A stretch of DNA of 64,000 nt from Bradyrhizobium sp. CSS354 (GTDB lineage Bacteria > Pseudomonadota > Alphaproteobacteria > Rhizobiales > Xanthobacteraceae). A model generated the notes under the pieces. It ran no database searches and had not been told where the DNA came from. It was given only the letters and a program-made list of their open reading frames with translations. The stretch is from the NCBI RefSeq assembly GCF_029051725.1, contig NZ_JAACFU010000003.1, forward strand, positions 558,001 through 622,000. Reading direction: 5' to 3'. The position numbers and the translations under genes were made by a program. Of this stretch, positions 28,309 to 36,713 are shown in pieces (positions within the stretch are counted from its first letter, which is position 1; each line of letters opens with the position of its first letter).

Positions 28309-29370
28309 TTATTGCGAAACCGTCTGCACCACGCTTCCGATCGGACGCGCGCTCGAGGTCGGCACCTTCAGGTCCTTCAGCAGCGCCTCGTCATATTCCG
28401 GCAGCGTCTGGAAGGTCGTCTTGGCCTTCATCTGCACGACCTTGTAGCCACCGGCCTTGAGGCGCGCGAGCAGTGCCGGCATGGCTTCGCCGGTGTGCTT
28501 CTGGAAGTCGTGCATCAGGATGATGCCCTTGCCGAGCTTGTCGAGCCTGGTCATCACGGTCTCGATGATCTTCTCCGGCGTCGCGCCCTTCCTGAAGTCG
28601 AAGGAGTCGATGTCGGTCGAGAACATTGCGACGTTGCGAGTGCCGAAATAGCTCACGATCGCCGGATTGTGCTGAAGCTGCGGGAAGCGGAAGAACGGTG
28701 CGGGGTTGGTGCCGAGCGCGAATCTCACTGCGCTAAAGCCCTTCTCGACCTCGTCCTTGGCCATTTGCTCCGTCATCTTCTTGCCGTTCAAATTGACGTG
28801 CGACCAGGTGTGAGCGCCGACCGTATGGCCCTGGGCCAGCACCTGGCGCAGGATTTCGGGATGATAGGTCGCATGCTTGCCGACCGAGAAAAACAAGCCC
28901 TTGGTGCATTCATCCGCGAGCGCCTTCAGCACGGCGGGCGTGTTGACCGGCCAGGGACCGTCGTCGAAGGTCAGTACGACCTCTTTGTCGGTGAGGAAGT
29001 CGAACTGCTTGAAATGATCGAAGCCGAAGCCCGGACCGCCGGTGGTGTCGATCTCGACCACCCGGGAGACGCCGAGCGCGTTTGGATTGGCGCAGGTCGA
29101 TTTCTGCTGCACCGGCATCGGTGCGGGTGCGGGCGCCGGAGCAGGTGCCGCCGGCTTCGCCGCAATCGCCGCCGTGGTCGCGACGTCGTCCTTGGCGGCG
29201 AGCTTCGCCTGTGCCGGCAATGGATCGGCGGCACGGGCGGCAATCGTCTTGGGAGCGGCCTGGTCGGCGCGCGAGGAATAATAAAACCAACCGCCGGCGG
29301 CAATCACGACCGCCGCAACTACACTGGCCAGCATCAGGCCCAACGCATTACGCATCGCCATTCTTTCCAA
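28309..29370 (-). CDS. Polysaccharide deacetylase (NodB homology domain)
   Basis: 353 residues. An N-terminal membrane anchor or signal (LMLASVVAAVVIAAGGWFYY) and an Ala/Pro linker precede a CE4 domain. Motifs are LTFDDGPWPVNT (catalytic and metal Asp), GAHTWSHVNL (metal His pair), FRFPQLQ and IILMHDFQKHT. The third motif lacks the usual RPPYG form. It should remove acetyl groups from a periplasmic or envelope polysaccharide; no nod genes accompany it. It is divergent from the Cys-rich gene at 29609 across a region with two CRP-like palindromes. Confidence 0.9.
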   Translation of the reverse strand: MERMAMRNALGLMLASVVAAVVIAAGGWFYYSSRADQAAPKTIAARAADPLPAQAKLAAKDDVATTAAIAAKPAAPAPAPAPAPMPVQQKSTCANPNALGVSRVVEIDTTGGPGFGFDHFKQFDFLTDKEVVLTFDDGPWPVNTPAVLKALADECTKGLFFSVGKHATYHPEILRQVLAQGHTVGAHTWSHVNLNGKKMTEQMAKDEVEKGFSAVRFALGTNPAPFFRFPQLQHNPAIVSYFGTRNVAMFSTDIDSFDFRKGATPEKIIETVMTRLDKLGKGIILMHDFQKHTGEAMPALLARLKAGGYKVVQMKAKTTFQTLPEYDEALLKDLKVPTSSARPIGSVVQTVSQ

Positions 29371-29484
29371 TTACGCAACCAAACCGGCGGAATTTCCCGC
29401 TCGACGAGCCATTAATGCGAAGGATCGGTTAACGTGACACCAACACGACCGCCGATCGGGAGGAATTTCAGCGAGGTGCGCCAA

Positions 29485-29530
29485 AGTGACCGAAGTCACA
29501 GAGAGTGGACCTCCCGTGACCGTCATCACA
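29485..29530. promoter_or_regulatory. Two tandem CRP-like palindromes (TGTGA-N6-TCACA type)
   Basis: AGTGA-CCGAAG-TCACA at 29485-29500 and CGTGA-CCGTCA-TCACA at 29515-29530 each match the classical CRP consensus at 9 of 10 specified bases. Their centres are 30 bp apart, about three helical turns. They lie about 80-125 bases before the Cys-rich gene start and 115-160 bases before the divergent deacetylase start. The cognate regulator is not proven; a Crp/Fnr-type protein is encoded at 52695. Confidence 0.6.
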
Positions 29531-29608
29531 GTGGAAACTGTTTTGCTGGAGCATTGTCGATCCCATCAACAACGGGCCCGCTTCCAGCGGTGCCAATGGG
29601 AGCTTCAA

Positions 29609-29920
29609 ATGACCAAGTCTCTGAACACCAAGTCCTTGAGTAGCAAGATCCGCGACACCAGCCTGGCTCTGGGCTTTGCCGCCCTCCTCTCGATCGCCTC
29701 GACCGGCTCGAGCTTCGCCTTCTCGTCCGAAGCGCAGCAGCAGTGCACCGGCGACGCCTTCCGTCTGTGCTCGTCGGAAATCCCGAACATTCCGAAGATC
29801 ACGGCGTGCATGATGAAGCATCGTTCGGATCTGAGCGCCGGTTGCCGCACCGTGATGGACAAGGAACTCGCCAAAGGCGGCGCGTCACGCAAGGTCGCTG
29901 ACGCCCAGGACAGCCAGTAA
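29609..29920 (+). CDS. Exported Cys-rich repeat protein (paralogue 1)
   Basis: 103 residues. A signal peptide (about 18-37, LGFAALLSIASTGSSFAFS) precedes one cysteine-rich repeat with spacing C-x7-C-x12-C-x11-C (CTGDAFRLC ... CMMKH ... GC). The pattern resembles the PF00839 cysteine-rich repeat known from Golgi glycoprotein 1, seen as single copies in alphaproteobacteria. The function is unknown; two disulfides in the periplasm are likely. A paralogue follows at 30117. The ATG at 29609 has GGGAG about 7 bases upstream. Confidence 0.82.
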   Translation: MTKSLNTKSLSSKIRDTSLALGFAALLSIASTGSSFAFSSEAQQQCTGDAFRLCSSEIPNIPKITACMMKHRSDLSAGCRTVMDKELAKGGASRKVADAQDSQ

Positions 29921-29949
29921 AGAGACAGTCAGTAAGAGACAGCCACTAA
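29909..29949 (+). repeat. Three tandem copies of a stop-codon-containing 12-mer
   Basis: GACAGCCAGTAA (29909), GACAGTCAGTAA (29924) and GACAGCCACTAA (29938) follow one another with periods of 15 and 14 bases. The first copy holds the stop codon of the Cys-rich gene. It looks like replication slippage at the gene end. Confidence 0.75.
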
Positions 29950-30116
29950 CAGCAACGATGGCGTCGTTGCGTCAGTTAGCTCCCCTCGCGATGTGCCCCG
30001 GCGTGAATGCCGGAGCCACGCGGCGGCGCAAGCCCGCCTTTCAATAAAGCCGTTGCGGCTTCGGGATCGTCGCTCTAGCTTCGCCCGCACATCTTCCGGG
30101 TAAGAGGCATTACGCG

Positions 30117-30329
30117 ATGACCAGATTTCTTTTCATCATTCCATTGATCCTGCTTGCATCGGCTGCGTCAGCGCAGCAGCCCGGTCACGACGCCTGTGCG
30201 CGCGATGTGACGCGCTTCTGCCGCCCGGTGATGAACAATGGCGATCAGGCTGTGCTCGCCTGCCTCAAGCAGAACCGTACGCGGCTCACCAAAGGCTGCG
30301 ACAAAGTGCTGACGGATCACGGGCAGTAA
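30117..30329 (+). CDS. Exported Cys-rich repeat protein (paralogue 2)
   Basis: 70 residues. A signal peptide (TRFLFIIPLILLASAASAQ) precedes one repeat with spacing C-x7-C-x13-C-x11-C (CARDVTRFC ... CLKQNRTRLTKGC), the same layout as the protein at 29609. It is close to the minimal size for the domain. The ATG at 30117 has AAGAGG about 9 bases upstream. 196 bases separate it from paralogue 1, so it may have its own promoter. Confidence 0.82.
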   Translation: MTRFLFIIPLILLASAASAQQPGHDACARDVTRFCRPVMNNGDQAVLACLKQNRTRLTKGCDKVLTDHGQ

Positions 30330-30340
30330 GACGTCGCGTC

Positions 30341-30424
30341 GTAGCCCGGATGGAGCGCCGCGAAATCCGGGTTTTGTCCACGCGGTGAAATCGTCCGGAT
30401 TGCGCTTCGCTCCATCCGGGCTAT
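30341..30424. repeat. Palindromic intergenic element, GTAGCCCG class
   Basis: The ends are GTAGCCCGGATGGAGCG and CGCTCCATCCGGGCTAT. It lies between the convergent Cys-rich gene and the MFS gene. It is the same class as the element at 20824. Confidence 0.8.
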
Positions 30425-30438
30425 GTTCTCGCAGAACC

Positions 30439-32127
30439 CTACGTGCTGCTTCCCGCCGCGGTGGCGACCACGGGCAGCACCTCACTTGCTGCCTGGTCCG
30501 GCGTCTCCTCTTTCCAGCGCACCGAGCCGAACGGACGCTCGAGCATGCGGCGGATCCGCACCGGATCGGGGCCGATGTGGAAATCGATCGCCTCCTGATG
30601 CAGCGCGCGTTCGGACTGTGTCGAGCGGTTGCGCTGGCGCAAATAGTCGAGCCAGGTCGGACAGTGGTAGCGCTCGGTCCACAATTCGGGATCGGCGATG
30701 TCGCGCGCGATCGACCAGCCATAGGCACCGTTGCGCTGCCGAGAGAGCTGCACGTCCTGCATCACGTTGTGAAAGGCGCGCGCGTTCTCTTGGGCGACGC
30801 GGTATTCGATCTCGACCACCAGCGGCCCGCTGCGCGCCGTGAGCGACAGCTTGACTTCAGGATCGGCCAGCAAGTCGGCGTCTTCGTTACGGGCGCCGAC
30901 GCGCGGCATCGTGAGCCAGATCCCCAGCACCGGCGAGATCAGCATCAGGCCGGCGGCCGTCAGCAGCGCGACCTCGACGCCGGCATAGTCGGTGAGATGG
31001 CCCCAGCCCCAGGCGCCGATCGCGATGCCGCCGGAAATCGAGGCCTGGAACGCCGCGAGCGAGCGGCCGGCGACCCAGCGCGGTGCCGAGAGCTGCACGC
31101 CGATATTGAACAGCGCGATGGCGGCCATCCAGACCGCGCCTGCGAGCACCAGGGCAGCCGCGGTCAGCACTGGTTCGGTGCTCACGGCGAGCGCGGCCAT
31201 CGCAAACGCCATCGAGATGGTGCAGGCGCGGATTGCGGCTTCGCCGCTCATGCGCTTGCGCAATTCGTGGATGTTGAGCGCACCGACCACGGCGCCCATG
31301 CCGAAAGCGCCGAGCATGATGCCGTAGGTCTGCGCGCCGCCATGCAGCAGGTCGCGTGCGACCAGCGGCATCAGCGCCATGATGGCACCGCCAATCAGGC
31401 CCATCACCAGCGTGCGCAACAGCACGATCTTGATCGGTGGCGAATTGGTGATGTAGCGGAAGCCCGACACCATGGCGCGGTTGAGCTTCTCCCGCGGCAG
31501 GCGCGAGGGCTCGGTGTTGCGCCGCCAGAGCAGCAGCACCACCAGCAGCGGCAAATAGAGGATCGCGTTGCAGGCAAACGCCGCCACCGCGCCAAGCGCG
31601 GCGACGATGACACCGCCGACCGCCGGGCCGAAGCTGCGCGCGATATTGTAGCTGATGCCGTTCAGCGCGACGGCCGACGGCAGGGCATCGGGCGGCACCT
31701 GCTCGCTGACCGAGGACTGCCAGGCCGGACCGAACAGTGCGTTGCCGCTGCCGACCACGAAGCAGAAGATGAGCAGCGTCTCTGGGGAAATGTAGTTGAG
31801 CCAGGCCAGGACCGTGAGTGCGGTCGCGCCAGTCAGCGCGATCATGAGCGCGATCAGGGTCACGATACGGCGGTCATACATGTCGGCGATGGCGCCCGCC
31901 GGCATCGAGATCAGCATGATCGGCAGCATCAGGGCGGTCTGCACCAGCGCCACCTTGTCCGCCGAGGCCGCCATCTGCGTCATTGCCCAGGCGGCGCCCA
32001 CGCCCTGGATCAGCAGGCCGAGATTGGAGAGCAGGCTGGCGAGCCAGATGCGCCTGAACACGGTGTACCGCAGCGGCGCCATGATGCCGTCGGCGTCAAC
32101 TTTCTGACGGTTCGTCTGCTCGGTCAT
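30439..32127 (-). CDS. MFS transporter, MFS_3 / EntS-like exporter with C-terminal domain
   Basis: About 562 residues. Twelve membrane segments occupy residues 1-410, with the MFS loop motif AGAIADMYDRRIV. A soluble C-terminal domain of about 130 residues (ARSGPLVVEIEYRVAQENARAFH ... GAYGWSIARD) is typical of the PF05977 family (transmembrane secretion effector). It probably exports a small compound; the substrate is unknown. The ATG at 32127 is preceded by AAGGGG; an in-frame TTG lies 4 codons upstream. It is divergent from the Tat hydrolase gene. Confidence 0.88.
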   Translation of the reverse strand: MTEQTNRQKVDADGIMAPLRYTVFRRIWLASLLSNLGLLIQGVGAAWAMTQMAASADKVALVQTALMLPIMLISMPAGAIADMYDRRIVTLIALMIALTGATALTVLAWLNYISPETLLIFCFVVGSGNALFGPAWQSSVSEQVPPDALPSAVALNGISYNIARSFGPAVGGVIVAALGAVAAFACNAILYLPLLVVLLLWRRNTEPSRLPREKLNRAMVSGFRYITNSPPIKIVLLRTLVMGLIGGAIMALMPLVARDLLHGGAQTYGIMLGAFGMGAVVGALNIHELRKRMSGEAAIRACTISMAFAMAALAVSTEPVLTAAALVLAGAVWMAAIALFNIGVQLSAPRWVAGRSLAAFQASISGGIAIGAWGWGHLTDYAGVEVALLTAAGLMLISPVLGIWLTMPRVGARNEDADLLADPEVKLSLTARSGPLVVEIEYRVAQENARAFHNVMQDVQLSRQRNGAYGWSIARDIADPELWTERYHCPTWLDYLRQRNRSTQSERALHQEAIDFHIGPDPVRIRRMLERPFGSVRWKEETPDQAASEVLPVVATAAGSST

Positions 32128-32289
32128 ATCCCCTTCCAATTGGGCTGGCAGAAGTTGTCTTGACGGTTGTCTTGGAGTGGTCTTTGGGCGATTCCGGCAA
32201 GTTCAGTGATGCCCGCGAAAGTCCTTCGCTGTCCAGTGGTTAGGCCGGTATAAGCGGTGCAAAGAGATGGTTTGGCGGGGGAGGAACAT

Positions 32290-33657
32290 ATGAAGCTGTC
32301 GCGACGGATGATCTTGCAAGGGGCCGGCAGCTTGCCCTTCGCAATTGCGAGCTTGCGGACGGGTGCATCGGCTCAACCCGCACCCGCTGCGCCGAGCGAG
32401 GTGCCTCCGATCCTGTTCGTCCACGGCAATGGCGATTACGATGCGCTCTGGATGACGACCTTGTGGCGGATGGAATCCAACGGCATCGCGCGAGACCGCA
32501 TGGCCGCGATCAATTTCACCGATCCCAATGCACGAAGCGACGACAAGGTCGAGCAGGCGGGCCGCTCCTCGACCGAGGACCAGCGCCGCGAGCTTGCCGC
32601 TGCCATCGTTCAATTGAAGCGCCGGACCGGTGCATCCCGCGTGGCGCTGGTCGGCAGTTCGCGCGGCGGCTACGCGATCCGAAACGTCATCAAGAGCGGC
32701 GGCGCCGCCGATGTCAGCCACGCCGTGCTCTGCGGCACGCCCAATCACGGCGTGTTCGCGACCGACGACCAGCCGAACAGCGAGTTCAACGGCCGCGGCG
32801 CGTTCCTGCGCGGCCTGAACGATGGCGAGAGCGAGGTGACGCCGGGTGTCGCCTTTCTCACCTTGCGCAGCGACGGCATGGACAAATACGCGCAGGCCGA
32901 TGGCCGCTTCATCGGCAAGCCCGGTACGCCGACCGGCGTCAACGTCGAAGGTCCGGAGTTGAAGGGGGCCACCAACCTCGTGCTCGGCGCACTCGATCAT
33001 CGCGAAGTGGCATTCCACCCCCGAGCTTTCCGCGAGATCTATAAGTTCATCGCCGCCCGCGAGCCCGCGCGCGTCGCGATCGTGCCGGAGCAGAGCGTCA
33101 GGCTGAGCGGCCTCGTGACGGGCACACCGGGCGGCACGCCGACCAACCGGCCGGTGGCCGGTGCAACCGTCGATGTCTTTCGCGTCGATCCTGAAACCGG
33201 TGAGCGCAAGGGCAGCGCCGTGTACAGTGCGAAGACCGGCGCCGACGGCCGCTGGGGACCGGCGCAGGTCGAGCCTTCCTGGTCGCTCGAATTCGCCCTC
33301 GCAGCGCCGGATGCGCCGACGACGCATATCTACCGCTCGCCCTTCCCGCGCTCGTCGGACGTGGTGCATCTGCGCGCCGCGCGTCCGCTCGGGCCCGCGG
33401 ACAAGGACGCCGGGGTTGTCGTGATCATGTCGCGTCCGCGCGGCTATTTCGGCCTGCCGCGGGACGTGGTGCTGCTCGACGGCAAGGAGCCGGCGGACGT
33501 CAAATCGGGTGTGCCCACTGATTCGACAGCAACATTGCGCCTTCCGGCCGGCGAGATCGGGCGTAACATCGTGGCCCAATTTGGCGAAGAACGAATTGTG
33601 GCACGCGCCTGGCCTGCCCAAGAGAACAGGATTGCGATTGCCGAGCTGACTTACTAG
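32290..33657 (+). CDS. Tat-exported alpha/beta hydrolase
   Basis: 455 residues. The N-terminus LSRRMILQGAGSLPFAIA is a twin-arginine signal. The hydrolase domain has ILFVHGNGDYDALW (oxyanion strand), a VALVGSSRGGYAIRNVI nucleophile elbow with Ser in GSSRG, and a later Asp/His region (VLGALDHREVAFHP). Residues from about 270 on form a beta-rich domain (transthyretin-like LSGLVTGTPGG ... GATVDVFRVDPETGE). It probably cleaves an ester in the periplasm. The start is supported by GGGGGAGGA. The P450 gene follows after 34 bases. Confidence 0.82.
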   Translation: MKLSRRMILQGAGSLPFAIASLRTGASAQPAPAAPSEVPPILFVHGNGDYDALWMTTLWRMESNGIARDRMAAINFTDPNARSDDKVEQAGRSSTEDQRRELAAAIVQLKRRTGASRVALVGSSRGGYAIRNVIKSGGAADVSHAVLCGTPNHGVFATDDQPNSEFNGRGAFLRGLNDGESEVTPGVAFLTLRSDGMDKYAQADGRFIGKPGTPTGVNVEGPELKGATNLVLGALDHREVAFHPRAFREIYKFIAAREPARVAIVPEQSVRLSGLVTGTPGGTPTNRPVAGATVDVFRVDPETGERKGSAVYSAKTGADGRWGPAQVEPSWSLEFALAAPDAPTTHIYRSPFPRSSDVVHLRAARPLGPADKDAGVVVIMSRPRGYFGLPRDVVLLDGKEPADVKSGVPTDSTATLRLPAGEIGRNIVAQFGEERIVARAWPAQENRIAIAELTY

Positions 33658-33691
33658 CTAATTGCCTGCGTCACCTCTGCGGGAGCGAGCC

Positions 33692-35059
33692 ATGAACATC
33701 GCCAGCGTGCGTCGGCCCATCGTCCCTCCGACCCCGCCGCGTGCGCCCGACGACATGTCGTTCCTCGGCCGGCTTGCCGTGCTCAAGCGGAACATGATCG
33801 CGACTTGGGGGCAACGCGCCTATGAGGAAGACGTCATCGAGGGCCGCTTCTTCTTCCGCAACAGTTTTATCCTGAACCGGCCGGATGCGATCCGGCATGT
33901 GCTGCTCAGCAATTACGAGAATTATTCGCGCACGCCGGCGGGCATCCGCATGCTTCGTCCCGTGCTCGGTGACGGTCTTCTGATTGCGGAGGGCCATTCG
34001 TGGACGTTTCAGCGGCGCACCCTCGCGCCGGCGTTCACGCCGCGGGCGACGGCAAATCTCGTCCCGCACATGACGGCGGTGCTCGACGAGACCATCGCGA
34101 AGCTCGACGCGCGAACAAGCGAGCCGGTCGATTTGCGCGAAATCATGCAGCGCATGACGCTGGAGATCGCCGGACGCACCATGTTCTCGTTCGGCATGGA
34201 CCGGCATGGTCCGACCTTGCGCAACTTCGTCATGGAGTATGGAGCCCGGCTTGGGCGACCGTACTTGCTCGACATGGTGCTGCCCCTGTCCTGGCCGAGT
34301 CCGATGGATTTTGCCCGTGCCCGTTTCCGCAAGCGCTGGACCGAATTCGTCGCGATGCTGATCGCCGAGCGGCGTGAGATGGGCAAGAAGGATGGCGCGC
34401 CGCCGCGCGATCTGTTCGATCTCATGGACGAGGCGCGCGACCCCGAAACCGGAAAGGGCTTTTCGGACGAGCAACTCGTCGACGAAGTCGCGACCATGAT
34501 CCTCGCGGGTCACGAGACCACGGCGACCGCGCTGTTCTGGGCGCTCTATCTGCTCGCGCTCGATCCCGATATGCAGGAGGAGATCGCCTCCGAGACGCGT
34601 GGCGAACATCTCGACAGCATGGCTGACATCGACCGCCAGAAGTTCACCCGTGCCGCGATCGAGGAGACCATGCGGCTTTATCCGCCGGCCTTCCTGATCG
34701 CCCGCGCCGCGCGCGAGAAGGACAACGCGGCCGGCGTCGCCATCGGCAAGGGCGACATCATCATGATCGCACCGTGGCTGCTGCACCGGCACGAGAAGCT
34801 GTGGGATCAGCCGAACGCGTTCATCCCGAAACGCTTCATGTCGACGGAAGCGCCCGATCGGTTTGCCTATCTACCCTTTGGCGCGGGTCCGCGCGTCTGT
34901 ATCGGCGCCCCGTTTGCGCAAGCCGAATCCGTGCTGGCGCTGGCCCGGCTGATCGGCGCGTTCCGTGTCGAGCTTGCCGATACCAGCCCTGTCATTCCCC
35001 TCGGCGTCGTCACGACCCAGCCGGACCGTTCACCCATGTTCCGCATCACGCGTCGGTGA
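33692..35059 (+). CDS. Cytochrome P450
   Basis: 455 residues, soluble bacterial type. The I-helix AGHETTATALF, the K-helix EETMRLYPPAF (ExxR) and the haem-binding FGAGPRVCIGAPFAQAE with Cys at about residue 403 are all intact. It should be a monooxygenase needing a separate ferredoxin and reductase, none of which is nearby. I chose the ATG at 33692, with GGGAG upstream. It lies between the Tat hydrolase and the DUF5939 cyclase with gaps of 34 and 50 bases, which suggests one transcript. Confidence 0.94.
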   Translation: MNIASVRRPIVPPTPPRAPDDMSFLGRLAVLKRNMIATWGQRAYEEDVIEGRFFFRNSFILNRPDAIRHVLLSNYENYSRTPAGIRMLRPVLGDGLLIAEGHSWTFQRRTLAPAFTPRATANLVPHMTAVLDETIAKLDARTSEPVDLREIMQRMTLEIAGRTMFSFGMDRHGPTLRNFVMEYGARLGRPYLLDMVLPLSWPSPMDFARARFRKRWTEFVAMLIAERREMGKKDGAPPRDLFDLMDEARDPETGKGFSDEQLVDEVATMILAGHETTATALFWALYLLALDPDMQEEIASETRGEHLDSMADIDRQKFTRAAIEETMRLYPPAFLIARAAREKDNAAGVAIGKGDIIMIAPWLLHRHEKLWDQPNAFIPKRFMSTEAPDRFAYLPFGAGPRVCIGAPFAQAESVLALARLIGAFRVELADTSPVIPLGVVTTQPDRSPMFRITRR

Positions 35060-35109
35060 CGGGCGTTCGCCTGGCCGACGGCGTGATCCACACCAGATAG
35101 AGTTACGCC

Positions 35110-36519
35110 ATGAGCGATATCCAGGCCCAGTTGTCCGTTCTGAAGCAGACCGCCGATGCGAAAGTGGTCGATGCGATCTCGCGCTTGATCGAGGATGGCG
35201 AAGACCACGAGCTCAACCGCGTCAATGTCCTCGATTTCGCGAAGCAGCACGGTCTCGACGAAGAGCACGCGATCTCGGCATTCCTGCATTCGGCGCGGCT
35301 CGGTCTGTTCGATCTGGGCTGGAATGTGCTGTGCCCGGGCTGCGGCGGCGTGTTAGGGGCGCACTCGACCCTGAAGGCGCTCAAGCCCGACGATTATCAT
35401 TGTGCGCTGTGCGCATGCGGCTACAAGGCCTCCGTCGATGATCAGGTCGAAGTCTCCTTCACCGTCAATTCACGCGTCCGGCGCATTGCGGCGCATGATC
35501 CTGATACGCTTCCGGTGTGGGAGTACTTCAAGCAGGTGTTCTGGAGTTCCGGCGTCGACTTCAACAAGGAATCGTTTGCGACGCTCGCCAACGAGGTGAC
35601 GCTGGATACGATGGAGCTGCCGGCCGGCGAGAAGGCGACCATGTCGCTGCAACTGCCGAACGATTTCATCATCATCTTCGAACCGGTGACGCACGCGGCC
35701 CATTTCATCGACGTGCAGGGCGAGCCGACCAAGGACCGTCAGCAGCTCGCCATCATGTACAACAGGGTGCAGGCGCCGACGGGAACCACGACCATGCGGC
35801 CGGGCCCGCTGCGGCTGTCGCTGGAGAACCAGGCCGGCGTACGCGTGCTGCCGTCGGTCTTCATCGCGGCCGAGGCGCTCCATCACCTCATAGGCAAGCG
35901 CAAGCCGTTCCTGACCGCCAAGCGGATGCTGTCGAACCAGACGTTTCGCGATGTGTTCAAGGCCGACAATCTCAGTCTCGACCAGCGGCTCCAAATCACC
36001 TCGCTGACCTTCCTGTTCACCGATCTGAAGGGATCGACCGCGCTCTATGAGCGCGTCGGCGATCTCGCCGCCTTCGACCTCGTGCGCGCGCATTTCCACG
36101 CGCTGCTCGAGATCATCTCATCGGAGAAAGGCGCGGTGGTGAAGACCATCGGCGACGCCGTGATGGCGACCTTCGTCCGTCCCGAACATGCGATCGCGGC
36201 GGGTTTGCGGATGCGCGCGGCGATGGACGAGCTCAACAAAAAGCGCGGCACTGCCGATCTCATCGTCAAGATCGGCATCCACGAAGGTCCGTGCCTCGCG
36301 GTGATGCTCAACGAGCGGCAGGATTATTTCGGCCAGACCGTCAACATCGCCGCCCGCGTGCAGAGCCTCTCGACCGCGCAGGAGATCCACATCACCGGCC
36401 CGGTGCTGGATGCGCCGGCGGTCGCCGAAGTCCTCAAGCAGCGCGAGATCATGCCGATCCAGAAGCAGGCCGCACTGCGTGGCATCGCCGACAAGATGGT
36501 GGTGTACGAGATACCGTAA
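35110..36519 (+). CDS. Adenylate/guanylate cyclase with N-terminal zinc-site DUF5939 region
   Basis: 469 residues. The N-terminal part holds a likely zinc site: C75-x2-C78 (CPGCGG) and C98-x2-C101/C103 (CALCACG). A beta-rich DUF5939-type region follows to about residue 290. The class III cyclase domain has LFTDLKGSTALYERVGD (metal Asp), AVVKTIGDAVMATF (metal Asp) and FGQTVNIAARVQSLS (Asn/Arg). It probably makes cAMP in response to an input sensed by the N-terminal region. It follows the P450 gene in the same direction. Confidence 0.9.
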   Translation: MSDIQAQLSVLKQTADAKVVDAISRLIEDGEDHELNRVNVLDFAKQHGLDEEHAISAFLHSARLGLFDLGWNVLCPGCGGVLGAHSTLKALKPDDYHCALCACGYKASVDDQVEVSFTVNSRVRRIAAHDPDTLPVWEYFKQVFWSSGVDFNKESFATLANEVTLDTMELPAGEKATMSLQLPNDFIIIFEPVTHAAHFIDVQGEPTKDRQQLAIMYNRVQAPTGTTTMRPGPLRLSLENQAGVRVLPSVFIAAEALHHLIGKRKPFLTAKRMLSNQTFRDVFKADNLSLDQRLQITSLTFLFTDLKGSTALYERVGDLAAFDLVRAHFHALLEIISSEKGAVVKTIGDAVMATFVRPEHAIAAGLRMRAAMDELNKKRGTADLIVKIGIHEGPCLAVMLNERQDYFGQTVNIAARVQSLSTAQEIHITGPVLDAPAVAEVLKQREIMPIQKQAALRGIADKMVVYEIP

Positions 36520-36524
36520 TTGGT

Positions 36525-36550
36525 GTCGTCCCGGCCTTCGCCGGGACGAC
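36525..36550. repeat. Short palindrome GTCGTCCCGGCC...GGGACGAC
   Basis: GTCGTCCCGGC and GCCGGGACGAC form an 11-bp stem with a CTTC loop, 6 bases after the cyclase stop. It is a single arm of the larger GTCGTCCCGG elements found elsewhere in the window, and could act as an mRNA end hairpin. Confidence 0.75.
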
Positions 36551-36713
36551 ATGTGCGCACTTGGCTTGTCCTACTCCAAAATCACAGACTTTGGATTGCC
36601 GAAACGTAATGCAGCGCGCGGAACTGACGCACGTTGCGCCGGTTGAGTTTCCTGCTCATATAATGCTGGTAGCGGCCGCGCTTCCGCGGCTTCGTCGATT
36701 TCGGTAGGACCTT

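Noticed and set aside
28309..29370. Nodulation gene nodB
   Set aside because: The NodB homology domain is present, but there is a membrane anchor, an altered third motif and no nod neighbours or nod box.
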